This document shows, piece by piece, positions 27,291-35,593 of a stretch of 64,000 nucleotides of DNA; position 1 is the stretch's first letter; every line of letters starts with the position of its first letter. A program made the position numbers and the translations under genes. The notes beneath the pieces were generated by a model that had not been told where the DNA came from, made no database searches, and saw nothing but the letters and a program-made list of their open reading frames with translations. This stretch comes from G963662605 sp963667005 (GTDB taxonomy: Bacteria; Bacteroidota; Ignavibacteria; Ignavibacteriales; Ignavibacteriaceae). Location of the stretch: NCBI GenBank assembly GCA_963667005.1, contig OY762937.1, forward strand, positions 3,534,001 to 3,598,000, in the 5' to 3' direction.

Positions 27291-28882
27291 TGAAATCGAT
27301 TTTTATAACTTTCATTTTAACTTCTCTCGCGTTTGCACAAGTGAATGTGCAAACCTATAAACTATCGAAAGAAGATTCACGTCTGGCTAAAATTACGGCC
27401 AGCGATCCGGGCAGCAATGGAATTAATACCATTCTTTCTGTCGGTGATACCATATGGGTAGCAACGTCGCGCGGGCTTTCGAAAACGACCGATAACGGTG
27501 CTAACTGGACAAATTATTATGGGACAACGGCATTCGGCACCGAAAGTGTTTCAGCTATTGCCTACGATTATACGACACACAGTATATGGGCAGCTATCGC
27601 TCACTCGACGAATGTAGCCGGTGAATCATTACCTGAGGGTTCAGGACTCTTATTTTCACTCAATGGCGGAGCAACCTGGACACATGTCAATCAATCAACA
27701 GATGCAAGTAACGATACCGTTGAACTCTATGGCGCTAACCGGTTGCATGCACTGCCTGTGACGGTTAAAATACAAAATATCACCTATGCATTGGCAATAA
27801 CACCAAATGTTATATGGACTGCAAATTTTGCCGGCGGATTACGCAAGCATAGAATTGACAGCCTTATTGTGAACCCTGCATCCGCATGGGAGCGTGTTGT
27901 TCTTCCACCGGATGATCTTGATAGTATTAAACCTGCCGACACTCTTGATTTCTGCATGTCTCCTGTATCAGGAGCCTATTGCAGTACAGGTAGCCTGAAC
28001 TACCGCGTATTCTCTTTGGCGGTTGCAGATGACACAGTCCTATATGTCGGTACTGCTAACGGCATCAACAAAACCACTGAATCGGTCAAAGCTGCTACTA
28101 CCAATGATATTGCATGGACAAAGTATAATCACCAGCAGTCAAGCACCACAAAAATCACAGGCAACTTCGTTGTTGCGATGGATTACAATAAATACAGCAC
28201 TCCAAAAGCTCTCTGGGCAGCCACATGGCAGGCAGAAGACAATACTGAAGATTACGGTGTCAGCTACACTACCGACGGCGGCTCAACCTGGGGAACAACA
28301 CTATGGAACGAGCATGTTCATGGCTTCGGATTTTATAATAACTCAGTAATTGCACCTGCGGATAGTGGTGCCTTCCGCTCCGAGAATTTCGGTAAGAGCT
28401 GGCTGCTGCCGGGAAACATTTCCGACGGCGTCTCCAGCTTAAAGACGAAAGTATTTTATGCCGCGCAGTTCCAGCAATCAAACGCCACTTTGTGGCTCGG
28501 TTCATCATGGGGATTGGCATCACAGGCAAACAGTACCTCGTACGGAACTCACTGGAATATTTATTTCAGTTCTCCGGCGACACCGGTGAGCGAATCATAC
28601 GCGTTTCCGAATCCTTTTTCTCCGCGCAACGGCACGCACCAAACAGCTATCCATTATAATATCGGCGGAGCATCCGAACAAGTGACGATAAGAATATTCA
28701 ACTTCGGCATGAAGTACGTTCGGACAGTAATTCAGAATGCGACCCGGACCGGAACGAGTGTCAATACCATGTGGGACGGCAAAGACGACAGTGGCAACAT
28801 AGTCCCGAACGGTGTATATTTTTATAAAATCGAAATTGGATCGCGCGAACCGATGTTCGGGAAAATCATGGTGTTACAGTGA
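27287..28882 (+). CDS. Secreted Asp-box protein with FlgD/T9SS C-terminal domain
   Basis: 531 residues. Signal peptide MMKSIFITFILTSLAFA. The body has at least four Asp-box (BNR-like S/T-x-D/N-x-G-x-x-W) loops: TTDNGANW, SLNGGATW, TTDGGSTW and RSENFGKSW, which point to a beta-propeller. The end begins FPNPFSPRNG and includes WDGKDDSGNIVPNGVYFY, a FlgD-like/T9SS-type domain. No catalytic residues of sialidases were identified, so enzymatic function is not claimed. ATGA overlap with the lipoprotein and GTGA overlap with the next gene indicate a single operon. Confidence 0.85.
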   Translation: MMKSIFITFILTSLAFAQVNVQTYKLSKEDSRLAKITASDPGSNGINTILSVGDTIWVATSRGLSKTTDNGANWTNYYGTTAFGTESVSAIAYDYTTHSIWAAIAHSTNVAGESLPEGSGLLFSLNGGATWTHVNQSTDASNDTVELYGANRLHALPVTVKIQNITYALAITPNVIWTANFAGGLRKHRIDSLIVNPASAWERVVLPPDDLDSIKPADTLDFCMSPVSGAYCSTGSLNYRVFSLAVADDTVLYVGTANGINKTTESVKAATTNDIAWTKYNHQQSSTTKITGNFVVAMDYNKYSTPKALWAATWQAEDNTEDYGVSYTTDGGSTWGTTLWNEHVHGFGFYNNSVIAPADSGAFRSENFGKSWLLPGNISDGVSSLKTKVFYAAQFQQSNATLWLGSSWGLASQANSTSYGTHWNIYFSSPATPVSESYAFPNPFSPRNGTHQTAIHYNIGGASEQVTIRIFNFGMKYVRTVIQNATRTGTSVNTMWDGKDDSGNIVPNGVYFYKIEIGSREPMFGKIMVLQ

Positions 28883-29892
28883 AATTACAAATATCTATGC
28901 GAAACAGTTTAGCAATTTTGATTCTGCTTTCAGTATCACTCGGCGCTCAACCGAAATTCGAATCAACAAACGTAGCACCTGGTGAGTTCAGCAGAATGGG
29001 ATTTTTACCGCGCGGTGTGGCTATGGGAAATGCGATGTCCGCAGTTAACACAGGAAGTGTTTCTGCGTTTTATAACCCTGCCCTTCCGGTTTTTCAAGAC
29101 GGTAATGATTTTCAGGCCGCCTATACTTTTATGAGTATGGACCGCCATTTGAACTATCTGAATTTTTCAAGAAGGTTCGATTTTTATTCATCAAAGGATA
29201 CATCTACGGTTAAAAAACCGATTTCTTCTGCCGGTGTATCATTCGGAATTATCAACGCCGGAGTCAGCAACATTGACGAACGAAATGACGACGGTATAAA
29301 AACCGGCGATCTCTCAACTTCAGAAAATCTATTCTTCCTGTCATTCGCCAATAGATTTTCAAAAAAATTTGCTATCGGTGTTACCGCCAAGCTGTACTAT
29401 TATAAATTGTACGAATCAATGTCGGCGACCGGTATGGGGTTAGATATCGGATGTGTCTATTCCATTCAGGATAATCTGAGAGTATCGTTTGTCATGGCTG
29501 ATCTGAATGCAAAATACAAATGGGATTCATCCAGTCTTTACGGAACAGACGGCACAATTACTTCCAATAATTTCCCTGAAACAAAGAAATTAGGTGTCAG
29601 TTATTTTGAAAACACGTACGGCATTTTATTCGCGGGCGAACTTGAGTTCAACAATTACGGCCGTAAATTAGTCCGTTTCGGCGCAGAGTATCAGATTTAT
29701 GAGAACCTCTACTTGCGTGGCGGACTTGATAACATCGTGTTGAATAATAGTGATGAAATCATCCAGCCTTCGGGCGGCTTTGCTTACTTTACGAAAGTTG
29801 GCAATTATACACTTGGCGTTGAATACGGCGTTGTAGCAGAACAATATTCAGAAGGTATGAGACATACTGCCGGTCTGCATTTTATTTTTTAA
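28879..29892 (+). CDS. PorV/PorQ-family outer-membrane protein (first)
   Basis: 337 residues from a GTG at 28879 that overlaps the upstream stop (GTGA); an ATG at 28897 is a plausible alternative and leaves the signal sequence intact. The signal peptide is followed by the family opener FLPRGVAMGNAMSAVNTGSVSAFYNPA, then beta-barrel strands to the aromatic end LHFIF. Relatives PorV and PorQ belong to the T9SS outer-membrane machinery; many paralogues have no known role. The link to an Asp-box protein with a T9SS end suggests a partner for export or display. Confidence 0.82.
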   Translation: MKLQISMRNSLAILILLSVSLGAQPKFESTNVAPGEFSRMGFLPRGVAMGNAMSAVNTGSVSAFYNPALPVFQDGNDFQAAYTFMSMDRHLNYLNFSRRFDFYSSKDTSTVKKPISSAGVSFGIINAGVSNIDERNDDGIKTGDLSTSENLFFLSFANRFSKKFAIGVTAKLYYYKLYESMSATGMGLDIGCVYSIQDNLRVSFVMADLNAKYKWDSSSLYGTDGTITSNNFPETKKLGVSYFENTYGILFAGELEFNNYGRKLVRFGAEYQIYENLYLRGGLDNIVLNNSDEIIQPSGGFAYFTKVGNYTLGVEYGVVAEQYSEGMRHTAGLHFIF

Positions 29893-29915
29893 AAATTTGA
29901 ATTGAGTCATCGGTC

Positions 29916-30821
29916 ATGAAAATACGCATCGTCATTATAGCAGCTATAATTTGCTCACAAGTAATCCTTGCACAAAGTGCCGGTAATTCCGGTATGGCAT
30001 TTCTTAAACTCGGTTCGGGTGCAAGAAACATTGCTCTTGGTGATAACGGCATGACTTTAGCAGATGACGCGACTTCAATTTTCTATAATCCGGCAAACCT
30101 CGCCCTGAATGACAATCAGGAAGTATTTGTAGCGCACAACCAATGGATGCAGGATGCAAGCAGTGAAATGCTTGGAGTGAAATTCTCGTTTCTCGGCTTG
30201 CCGATAGGTGTCGGCATTAACGCTACTACCATCCGGGGTTTTGAAATACGAAGCCAGGCAAGCGCGGAAAAAGAAGGCTCATTCGACATACATTATTTTT
30301 CAAGCGCGGTCTCTACCGGCTTCAACATTACCGACCAGATCATGGGCGGTGTTGCAATAAAATACCTGTATGAAGGAATCTATGTAGATAACGCCGATGG
30401 TGTCGCTTTCGATTTCGGAGCACGGTATAATAACCTCTTCCCTGATTTTTCGATGGCGTTTGCTTTGAAGAATCTCGGTTCAATGACCAAATTGAAAAAC
30501 GAAAAAACAGTGCTGCCGTCTGAATTCAAACTCGGCGGCTCATATACTCTTCCACAATATTTCCCGAAATTCGATTTCAACGCGGGGGTAGAATTCCAGA
30601 AATATCTGAAAGATGATAACGAACATCTGAACTTCGGATTGGAAACATTGTATGATAAAATGTTCTCAATCAGACTCGGATACATGACAAACTATGAAGC
30701 CAAAGGATTCTGCGGCGGAATAGGTGTTACCTGGCATTCGGTTACTTTTGATTACGCCTTTACTCCGTATTCATACGATCTTGGTGACGGCCATACCTTC
30801 TCACTGAAGATAGGTTTATAG
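29916..30821 (+). CDS. PorV/PorQ-family outer-membrane protein (second)
   Basis: 301 residues. Signal peptide KIRIVIIAAIICSQVILA, then FLKLGSGARNIALGDNGMTL and ATSIFYNPANLA, typical of PorV/PorQ-family beta-barrels, ending FSLKIGL. It lies 23 bases after the first family member and shares its layout but little obvious identity. Together with the lipoprotein and the Asp-box protein it makes a four-gene exported cassette. Confidence 0.85.
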   Translation: MKIRIVIIAAIICSQVILAQSAGNSGMAFLKLGSGARNIALGDNGMTLADDATSIFYNPANLALNDNQEVFVAHNQWMQDASSEMLGVKFSFLGLPIGVGINATTIRGFEIRSQASAEKEGSFDIHYFSSAVSTGFNITDQIMGGVAIKYLYEGIYVDNADGVAFDFGARYNNLFPDFSMAFALKNLGSMTKLKNEKTVLPSEFKLGGSYTLPQYFPKFDFNAGVEFQKYLKDDNEHLNFGLETLYDKMFSIRLGYMTNYEAKGFCGGIGVTWHSVTFDYAFTPYSYDLGDGHTFSLKIGL

Positions 30822-30845
30822 GATACAGCGAATAGAGTAATTGTT

Positions 30846-30977
30846 ATGGCTCAGAAAAAAAAGAAAATTCCCGTACGGATTCCCGTCCCCCAAAAGCCTC
30901 CAAAGACCGAAGAGGATAAAACCGTATATAATCGTAAAAAACAAAAACAGTCCGTAAGAAAAGAACTCGGCACTAAA
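30846..30977 (+). CDS. Possible 43-residue lysine/arginine-rich protein
   Basis: Starts at an ATG (30846) 24 bases after the PorV/PorQ gene and ends at TAA (30975-30977), 7 bases before the GT2 gene at 30985. The sequence opens MAQKKKKIPVRIPVP and is more than one-third Lys/Arg with Pro, without hydrophobic core, as in small nucleic-acid-binding or disordered proteins. The ribosome-binding site is weak. Its tight fit in the gap is the best argument for it; it could also be random. Confidence 0.35.
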
Positions 30978-30984
30978 TATTGAC

Positions 30985-31797
30985 ATGGTAAAATCAGCAT
31001 CTCTCATCATCTCTTTCTACAACAACCTCGGCTACTTACAACTTCTCCTGGCAGCGCTCGAACAGCAGACAGAAAAAGACTTTGAAGTCATCATAGCCGA
31101 TGACGGCAGTGATACAAAAATACTGCCCGATCTGGAAAATCTCATTTCCAAATCTCCACTCCGGATAGTGCATATCTGGCAGCCTGATTTCGGATTCAGG
31201 AAAAACAAAATTCTGAACAAAGCAATATTGCAAGCAAAAAATGATTACATTATTATCATTGACGGCGACTGTGTCCCCCACCCTGCGTTTATTCAAGAAC
31301 ATATGTTCGCAGCAGAAAAGAACACTATTCTGACCGGCAGAAGAGTAAATCTTTCCGAAGCAATCACAAAACAGCTCACTCCGGCAAATGTCCGCGACGG
31401 ATATTTGCAAAAAAACTTTAAAAAACTTGTCCGCGATGGTATTCAGGGCGAGTCTTTTGATGTTGAAAAGGGATTTTATATCACGAACAGATTTGTCCGG
31501 AATTTTTTCAATAACAAGTACCGCGGAATTCTCGGCTGCAATTTCTCAGCACATAAAAGTGATTTTCTGGCAGTGAACGGCTTTGACGAACGCTATCAGG
31601 CTCCTTCTGTCGGAGAGGATTCGGACATTCAGTATAGATTCGAACTGATGAAAAAAAAGATCAAATCACTAAATAATATTGCGGTGCAATATCATTTATA
31701 CCACCCGTTACAGGAACGCTCACAAAAAAATCTTGATCTGTTTGAGAAGGTTAAACAGGCAGGAAAAGCATTTACCGAATACGGAATTAATAAGTAA
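30985..31797 (+). CDS. Glycosyltransferase family 2
   Basis: 270 residues, no TM helix. The GT-A fold has SLIISFYNNL (6-15), IIADDGSD (about 35), IIDGDCVPHP (about 91, DxD position) and GEDSDIQYRF (about 210-220). NKYRGILGCNFSAHKSDF resembles the acceptor loop of LPS or capsule GT2 enzymes. It is followed by a palindromic repeat and the convergent GT9 gene. Sugar and acceptor are unknown; LPS core or O-chain assembly is likely given the GT9 neighbour. Confidence 0.88.
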   Translation: MVKSASLIISFYNNLGYLQLLLAALEQQTEKDFEVIIADDGSDTKILPDLENLISKSPLRIVHIWQPDFGFRKNKILNKAILQAKNDYIIIIDGDCVPHPAFIQEHMFAAEKNTILTGRRVNLSEAITKQLTPANVRDGYLQKNFKKLVRDGIQGESFDVEKGFYITNRFVRNFFNNKYRGILGCNFSAHKSDFLAVNGFDERYQAPSVGEDSDIQYRFELMKKKIKSLNNIAVQYHLYHPLQERSQKNLDLFEKVKQAGKAFTEYGINK

Positions 31798-31803
31798 TCA
31801 CAT

Positions 31804-31839
31804 CTTCCTAACCCAGGGGTTAAACCCTGGGTTAGGAAG
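31804..31839. repeat. Palindromic repeat, CTTCCTAACCC family
   Basis: Perfect 15-bp arms (31804-31818 and 31825-31839, beginning CTTCCTAACCCAGGG) with a 6-base loop. It lies between convergent GT2 and GT9 genes and belongs to the same TTCCTA(A/G)CCCA family as those at 41574, 42822 and 53731. A CGCAAAG-family unit (31864-31892) follows it. Confidence 0.75.
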
Positions 31840-31895
31840 TGGAATTTCTTTTTATTTAATATTCTTTGCGTGCTTTGCGATCTCTGCGGTAATAC

Positions 31896-32954
31896 TTATG
31901 AGATATATTTCTTCACCGCCGCATACACCAGATCGACATCCAGCATTTTAATACATTTGAATTCCATATCAACTCGTCTGCATTCAAGCGGTTTGGGTGA
32001 ATAATAAAAACATGGGGCGCAGACCAGCTCAAGTGTTACGATGGTGTGTTCCGTCTGCCAAGGATGGATATATGATATGTTTGTCGGACCGATAATTGCA
32101 ACAACTTTTCTTTTCATGGCTGAGGCCACGTGCATAAGACTGGAATCGTTCGTTACAAACAGATTACACTTCTTGATAAGCGCGGCGGATTCAGCAAGGT
32201 TTTTTGACTGAGGAATAAGGACATTGTCACTGCCTGCCAAAGTAGAAATTGTATTTTTTAATTCAGTTTCCTCCGGCCCGCCGAACAGCAGTATTTTCGC
32301 ATTATGTTCATCAGCAAGTTTCTTCGCTAGTTCGGCAAATTTCTCGGGTTCCCATCTGCGCTTAATGTGATTTTTCAATGTCGAACATCCCGCATGAAAT
32401 CCGATAATCAAGTCGTCATGTTTCAGGTTCAACCGCTGAAATTCAGCCTGTGCGGCCGATTCATCATTTTCATCCAAACGAAAAATGAGATCCGGCATCT
32501 CAGCATCTTCGAAACCTAGGAGTTTCTGTGTCAGCAGGATATTCTCTTCAACATTATGCAAATTATCATCTTCGGTGATAAGAACTGTATTCAGTTGGCT
32601 GTAATGCTTTTTACCTTTGCGAAGATAATCCACACCGGCACGGTTTTTTGCGCCTATAAACCATTGAATCAGATTGTATTCTTTTCTATTGGATGGATAT
32701 ACATTGATCGAGTAGTCGTACTTCCCTCTCAGTGTAAGGAGAAATTTGAAAGACTTGAACGCCCCCTCTTTCATAAAATCGAAATAGATGACATTGTTTA
32801 AGAATTCCGTACGCTTGTATATATCCTCAACACCCTTGAACATAACAAGAGCGTCTACTTGTGCATCGGGGTAATGTTTTCTTATCAGTGCAAGCGAGGG
32901 CGTGTACATGAGTGCATCGCCAATACCGGAAAGCGCGAGTACGAGAATTTTCAT
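31896..32954 (-). CDS. Glycosyltransferase family 9 (heptosyltransferase-type)
   Basis: 352 residues from the ATG at 32954, chosen because MKILVLALSGIGDALMYTPS is the family-standard start; the frame is open to 33002 but that would overlap the upstream gene. The domain markers are LSGIGDALMYTPSLALI (N-lobe), LIIGFHAGCSTLKNH, LLFGGPEE and TNDSSLMHVASAM (C-lobe ADP-heptose-binding-type loop). These enzymes transfer heptose or a similar sugar onto the LPS core. It follows the small 32956 gene by one base. Confidence 0.88.
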   Translation of the reverse strand: MKILVLALSGIGDALMYTPSLALIRKHYPDAQVDALVMFKGVEDIYKRTEFLNNVIYFDFMKEGAFKSFKFLLTLRGKYDYSINVYPSNRKEYNLIQWFIGAKNRAGVDYLRKGKKHYSQLNTVLITEDDNLHNVEENILLTQKLLGFEDAEMPDLIFRLDENDESAAQAEFQRLNLKHDDLIIGFHAGCSTLKNHIKRRWEPEKFAELAKKLADEHNAKILLFGGPEETELKNTISTLAGSDNVLIPQSKNLAESAALIKKCNLFVTNDSSLMHVASAMKRKVVAIIGPTNISYIHPWQTEHTIVTLELVCAPCFYYSPKPLECRRVDMEFKCIKMLDVDLVYAAVKKYIS

Positions 32955-32955
32955 G

Positions 32956-33171
32956 TTAAGATTTGAAATACTTGGAAATGTCGGGTTTAGGCCTGTTAGC
33001 AAAATATGTCTGATGCAAAACCCTCAGGCGCGCCATGGAGACCGTATCAAAATCCTCTTCGTCCTTTTCCCGCTTAACGAACATCTTGTATGCTTCAAGG
33101 TCTTTTGGAGTCATCTTATTTTCAAAGCGCTTCAACTCTTCGAGCAATTTCTTTTGTTCTCTGAAACCCAT
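32956..33171 (-). CDS. Small hypothetical helical protein
   Basis: 71 residues, charged and probably alpha-helical: a heptad-like start (KKLLEELKRFENK), then EKDEEDFDTVSMARL. No family recognised. It precedes the GT9 gene by one base on the same strand and is probably translated with it. Confidence 0.65.
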   Translation of the reverse strand: MGFREQKKLLEELKRFENKMTPKDLEAYKMFVKREKDEEDFDTVSMARLRVLHQTYFANRPKPDISKYFKS

Positions 33172-33267
33172 AGTCAGTCTTTTGATGAATTAATTTTGCT
33201 ATATTAAAATAACGATTTATGCAAACATATGCCGAATTAATTACGCGCGCAATTCAGGTATTTTTGA

Positions 33268-33873
33268 ATGATAAAGGCTAATCAGCATCTGAAATATTAC
33301 ATACTTCACAAGCCATATGGTGTTTTATCCCAGTTCTCCGATAAGGAGGGCCGGAAAACGCTCATGGATGTCGTTAGAATGCCGAAAGACGTCTACGCCG
33401 TAGGTAGATTAGATATGGACAGTGAAGGCCTGTTACTGCTCACCAATGACAAAAGGCTGACTGATGCCCTGCTCAACCCGAAAAACAGTCACACAAGGGA
33501 GTATTTCGCGTTTATTGAGGGCATTCCAAGCGAGGTCGAACTCCACCATTTGGCGACAGGCGTTGAGATTGAAGGTAAAGTCACCCTACCTGCAGCAGCA
33601 TCACTACTAAAGCGACCTCCGGCTGTAGCTGAGAGAATCCCTGCTCCAAGAACATATGATACCCATACCTACAGCTGGCTCCGCCTCATCATTACCGAAG
33701 GCAGGAACCGCCAGGTGCGTAAAATGACTGCGAAAGTCGGACACCCGACGTTGAGACTCATCCGCTGGAAAATCGCCAACCTTTCGCTCGATGGATTAGC
33801 CGAGGGTGAATACCGGGAATTGACGGAGGCTGAGCGGCAAAAACTGTTCAGACTGCTTTCCTTAAAGCACTAA
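33268..33873 (+). CDS. rluE: 23S rRNA pseudouridine synthase, RluE/RsuA family
   Basis: 201 residues. The pseudouridine synthase core includes YYILHKPYGVLSQF (residues 10-23), the catalytic Asp in AVGRLDMDSEGLLLLT (about 47-62) and ITEGRNRQVRKM (about 150-161), typical of the RsuA/RluB/E/F family. No S4 RNA-binding domain is present, matching RluE rather than RsuA or RluB. The gene symbol is by this architecture and is not confirmed by a search. Confidence 0.85.
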   Translation: MIKANQHLKYYILHKPYGVLSQFSDKEGRKTLMDVVRMPKDVYAVGRLDMDSEGLLLLTNDKRLTDALLNPKNSHTREYFAFIEGIPSEVELHHLATGVEIEGKVTLPAAASLLKRPPAVAERIPAPRTYDTHTYSWLRLIITEGRNRQVRKMTAKVGHPTLRLIRWKIANLSLDGLAEGEYRELTEAERQKLFRLLSLKH

Positions 33874-34481
33874 AACCAAGACCAATTAATTTCATCTCCT
33901 ATACCGCTCCTACGGAGCTCAATTTCTTTTTTATTCCCTTCCGTGGGCTGAAGCCCACGGCTACAGCTATACAGTCCCAATGGGACTTAAATTTAAGTCG
34001 CGTAGGAAGGATTTATTTATAGCTCCAGTGTAAGAGTTCGTTGTAGCGCTCAGAAAACGAACTCAACCTCGCCACCTATATTCAAAGCAATTATTCTACT
34101 TCAGGCTCACCCCTCTCTTGCCAAGAGATGGGCAAGGGGGTGAGTTCACTTTTTAAAGGAGTTATAAAACGCAGCAGTAACCCGGTCATCTGGCACAACG
34201 TCGCGTAGCGACGAGATATCTGTAACCCCGGGTTTCAACCCGGGGTAGTGAAACATACAGAAACCAAAGTCCCGTAGGGACGACATAGAAAAATAGATGC
34301 CCGTCAGGACCACAATTCCATGGCGCCAAGAAGGGGTCTTTTGGTCATCTCAAAGGCTCCCTCGACCACCTCCTCAATCTTCAAAAAAATGTAGAAAAAT
34401 AAGCTTAAAAAAGCCAAAAGTTTCTTTGAGATTGCGGCTAAAAATTTGTAAATTACTACGCTTAAATGGAGAAAAAATGCT
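33874..34481. repeat. Repeat-packed intergenic region before dnaN
   Basis: 608 bases without a credible gene. It holds several perfect palindromes: GCTCCTACGGAGC (33906-33918), CCGTGGGCTGAAGCCCACGG (33941-33960), GTCCCAATGGGAC (33974-33986), CGTCGCGTAGCGACG (34199-34213), CCCCGGGTTTCAACCCGGGG (34226-34245) and GTCCCGTAGGGAC (34269-34281), plus the 34058 element. No DnaA-box (TTATCCACA-like) cluster was seen; the last 120 bases are AT-rich. Confidence 0.7.
34058..34157 (+). repeat. About 100-bp palindromic element, copy 1
   Basis: Begins CGAACTCAACCTCGCCACCT and ends GGGTGAGTTCACTTTTTAAA. Read against the reverse complement of 41611-41710, nearly the whole length aligns, including the shared block CCCCTCTCTTGCCAAGAGA, with scattered substitutions. 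The two copies are in opposite orientation on either side of the dnaN-gyrA block. Terminal sequences GAACTCA(A/C)C and GGTGAGTTC are inverted repeats of one another. Confidence 0.75.
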
Positions 34482-35591
34482 ATGAAATTTAATATCAACA
34501 GTCGCGCTTTGGAGAAAGTTTTAGCTAAAGTTCTTCCGGTAATTCCGGCAAAAACTCCGGCTCAACAAATTGAAAATTTTCTCTTCCAGATAAATGAAAA
34601 TTTACTCACGGTTACTGCAACCGACCTTGAATTATTCCTTCAAAGCAGCATCGCAGTTGATGCCACCGAAGATTTTGAGGGACTCATTCCTGCAAAATTA
34701 TTTTTTGATATCGTACGCTCACTGCCGGACGCTCAGTTGTCATTCGAGACAACCTCAGGCAGCAAGCTGAAACTGAAAACCAGTTCAGGTACGTATCATG
34801 TAGGATACACGGAAAACGTAGATTTTCCTGCTGTCCCCTCCATTAATTACACCAAGCAATTTAACCTTTCGGGCAAATCTCTGAAAAGAGCTTTAGAACA
34901 GTCAACTTTCGCAATCGGCAAAGAGCCTTTGAAAGCTGCTATGACCGGCCTTCTGTTCGACTTCACCGACGAAGGATTGAAATTTGTTGCTACCGACGGA
35001 CACAAACTCGTTCGCTTCATCAACAAAACTATCCGCTTCAGCGAACCTGAGCAGATCATCGTTCCCGAAAAAGCAATCTCCATTTTATCAAAACTGTTAA
35101 CCGATGATAACGTTGATGTTCATTATACATCTACAAACGTTCATTTCAAATTAGATGACATCAGCATGATCTCTGTCCTCATAGCGCAGAAATATCCTGC
35201 TTACAACAGTGTCATTCCTCTCGAAAACGAAAATATACTTAAAATCGACGTTGACCCGCTCTTAACTGCGGTTAAACGCATGCAGGTTTTCGCAAACTCA
35301 AATTTCCAGCAGGTTAAATTGAGCATCAGCGAAAAAGCAGTTGAACTTTCAACTGAAGACATTGACCACGGTTCAAGCGGAAGCGAGACCGTCGAAGGAG
35401 AATACATCGGGTCACCGATGAATATCGGATTCAACACAAGCTTTTTATACGAAGTACTTAGTCATTTAAAAAATGAAAAAATCGCTTTCCGGTTCGATAC
35501 GCCGACTCGTGCAGCTATCGTTGAAAATACAGCCGCTAAGGAAGATGAAGATCTTCTGATGCTGCTTATGCCGGTACGGTTGAATTCGTAG
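34482..35591 (+). CDS. dnaN: DNA polymerase III beta subunit (sliding clamp)
   Basis: 369 residues, standard for the family. The three-domain clamp starts MKFNINSRALEKVLAKVLPV, with the domain-2/3 hydrophobic pocket region and the end DLLMLLMPVRLNS (M-P-V/M-R motif) clear. It tethers the replicase to DNA. A ribosome-binding GGAG is 10-12 bases upstream. It starts the compact dnaN-recF-dciA-gyrB-gyrA run; dnaA, usual to the left, is replaced by the repeat-filled gap. Confidence 0.97.
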   Translation: MKFNINSRALEKVLAKVLPVIPAKTPAQQIENFLFQINENLLTVTATDLELFLQSSIAVDATEDFEGLIPAKLFFDIVRSLPDAQLSFETTSGSKLKLKTSSGTYHVGYTENVDFPAVPSINYTKQFNLSGKSLKRALEQSTFAIGKEPLKAAMTGLLFDFTDEGLKFVATDGHKLVRFINKTIRFSEPEQIIVPEKAISILSKLLTDDNVDVHYTSTNVHFKLDDISMISVLIAQKYPAYNSVIPLENENILKIDVDPLLTAVKRMQVFANSNFQQVKLSISEKAVELSTEDIDHGSSGSETVEGEYIGSPMNIGFNTSFLYEVLSHLKNEKIAFRFDTPTRAAIVENTAAKEDEDLLMLLMPVRLNS

Positions 35592-35593
35592 GA

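Noticed and set aside
33874..34481. Chromosomal origin (oriC)
   Set aside because: Position before dnaN invites it, but no DnaA-box cluster was seen; the palindromes match dispersed repeats.
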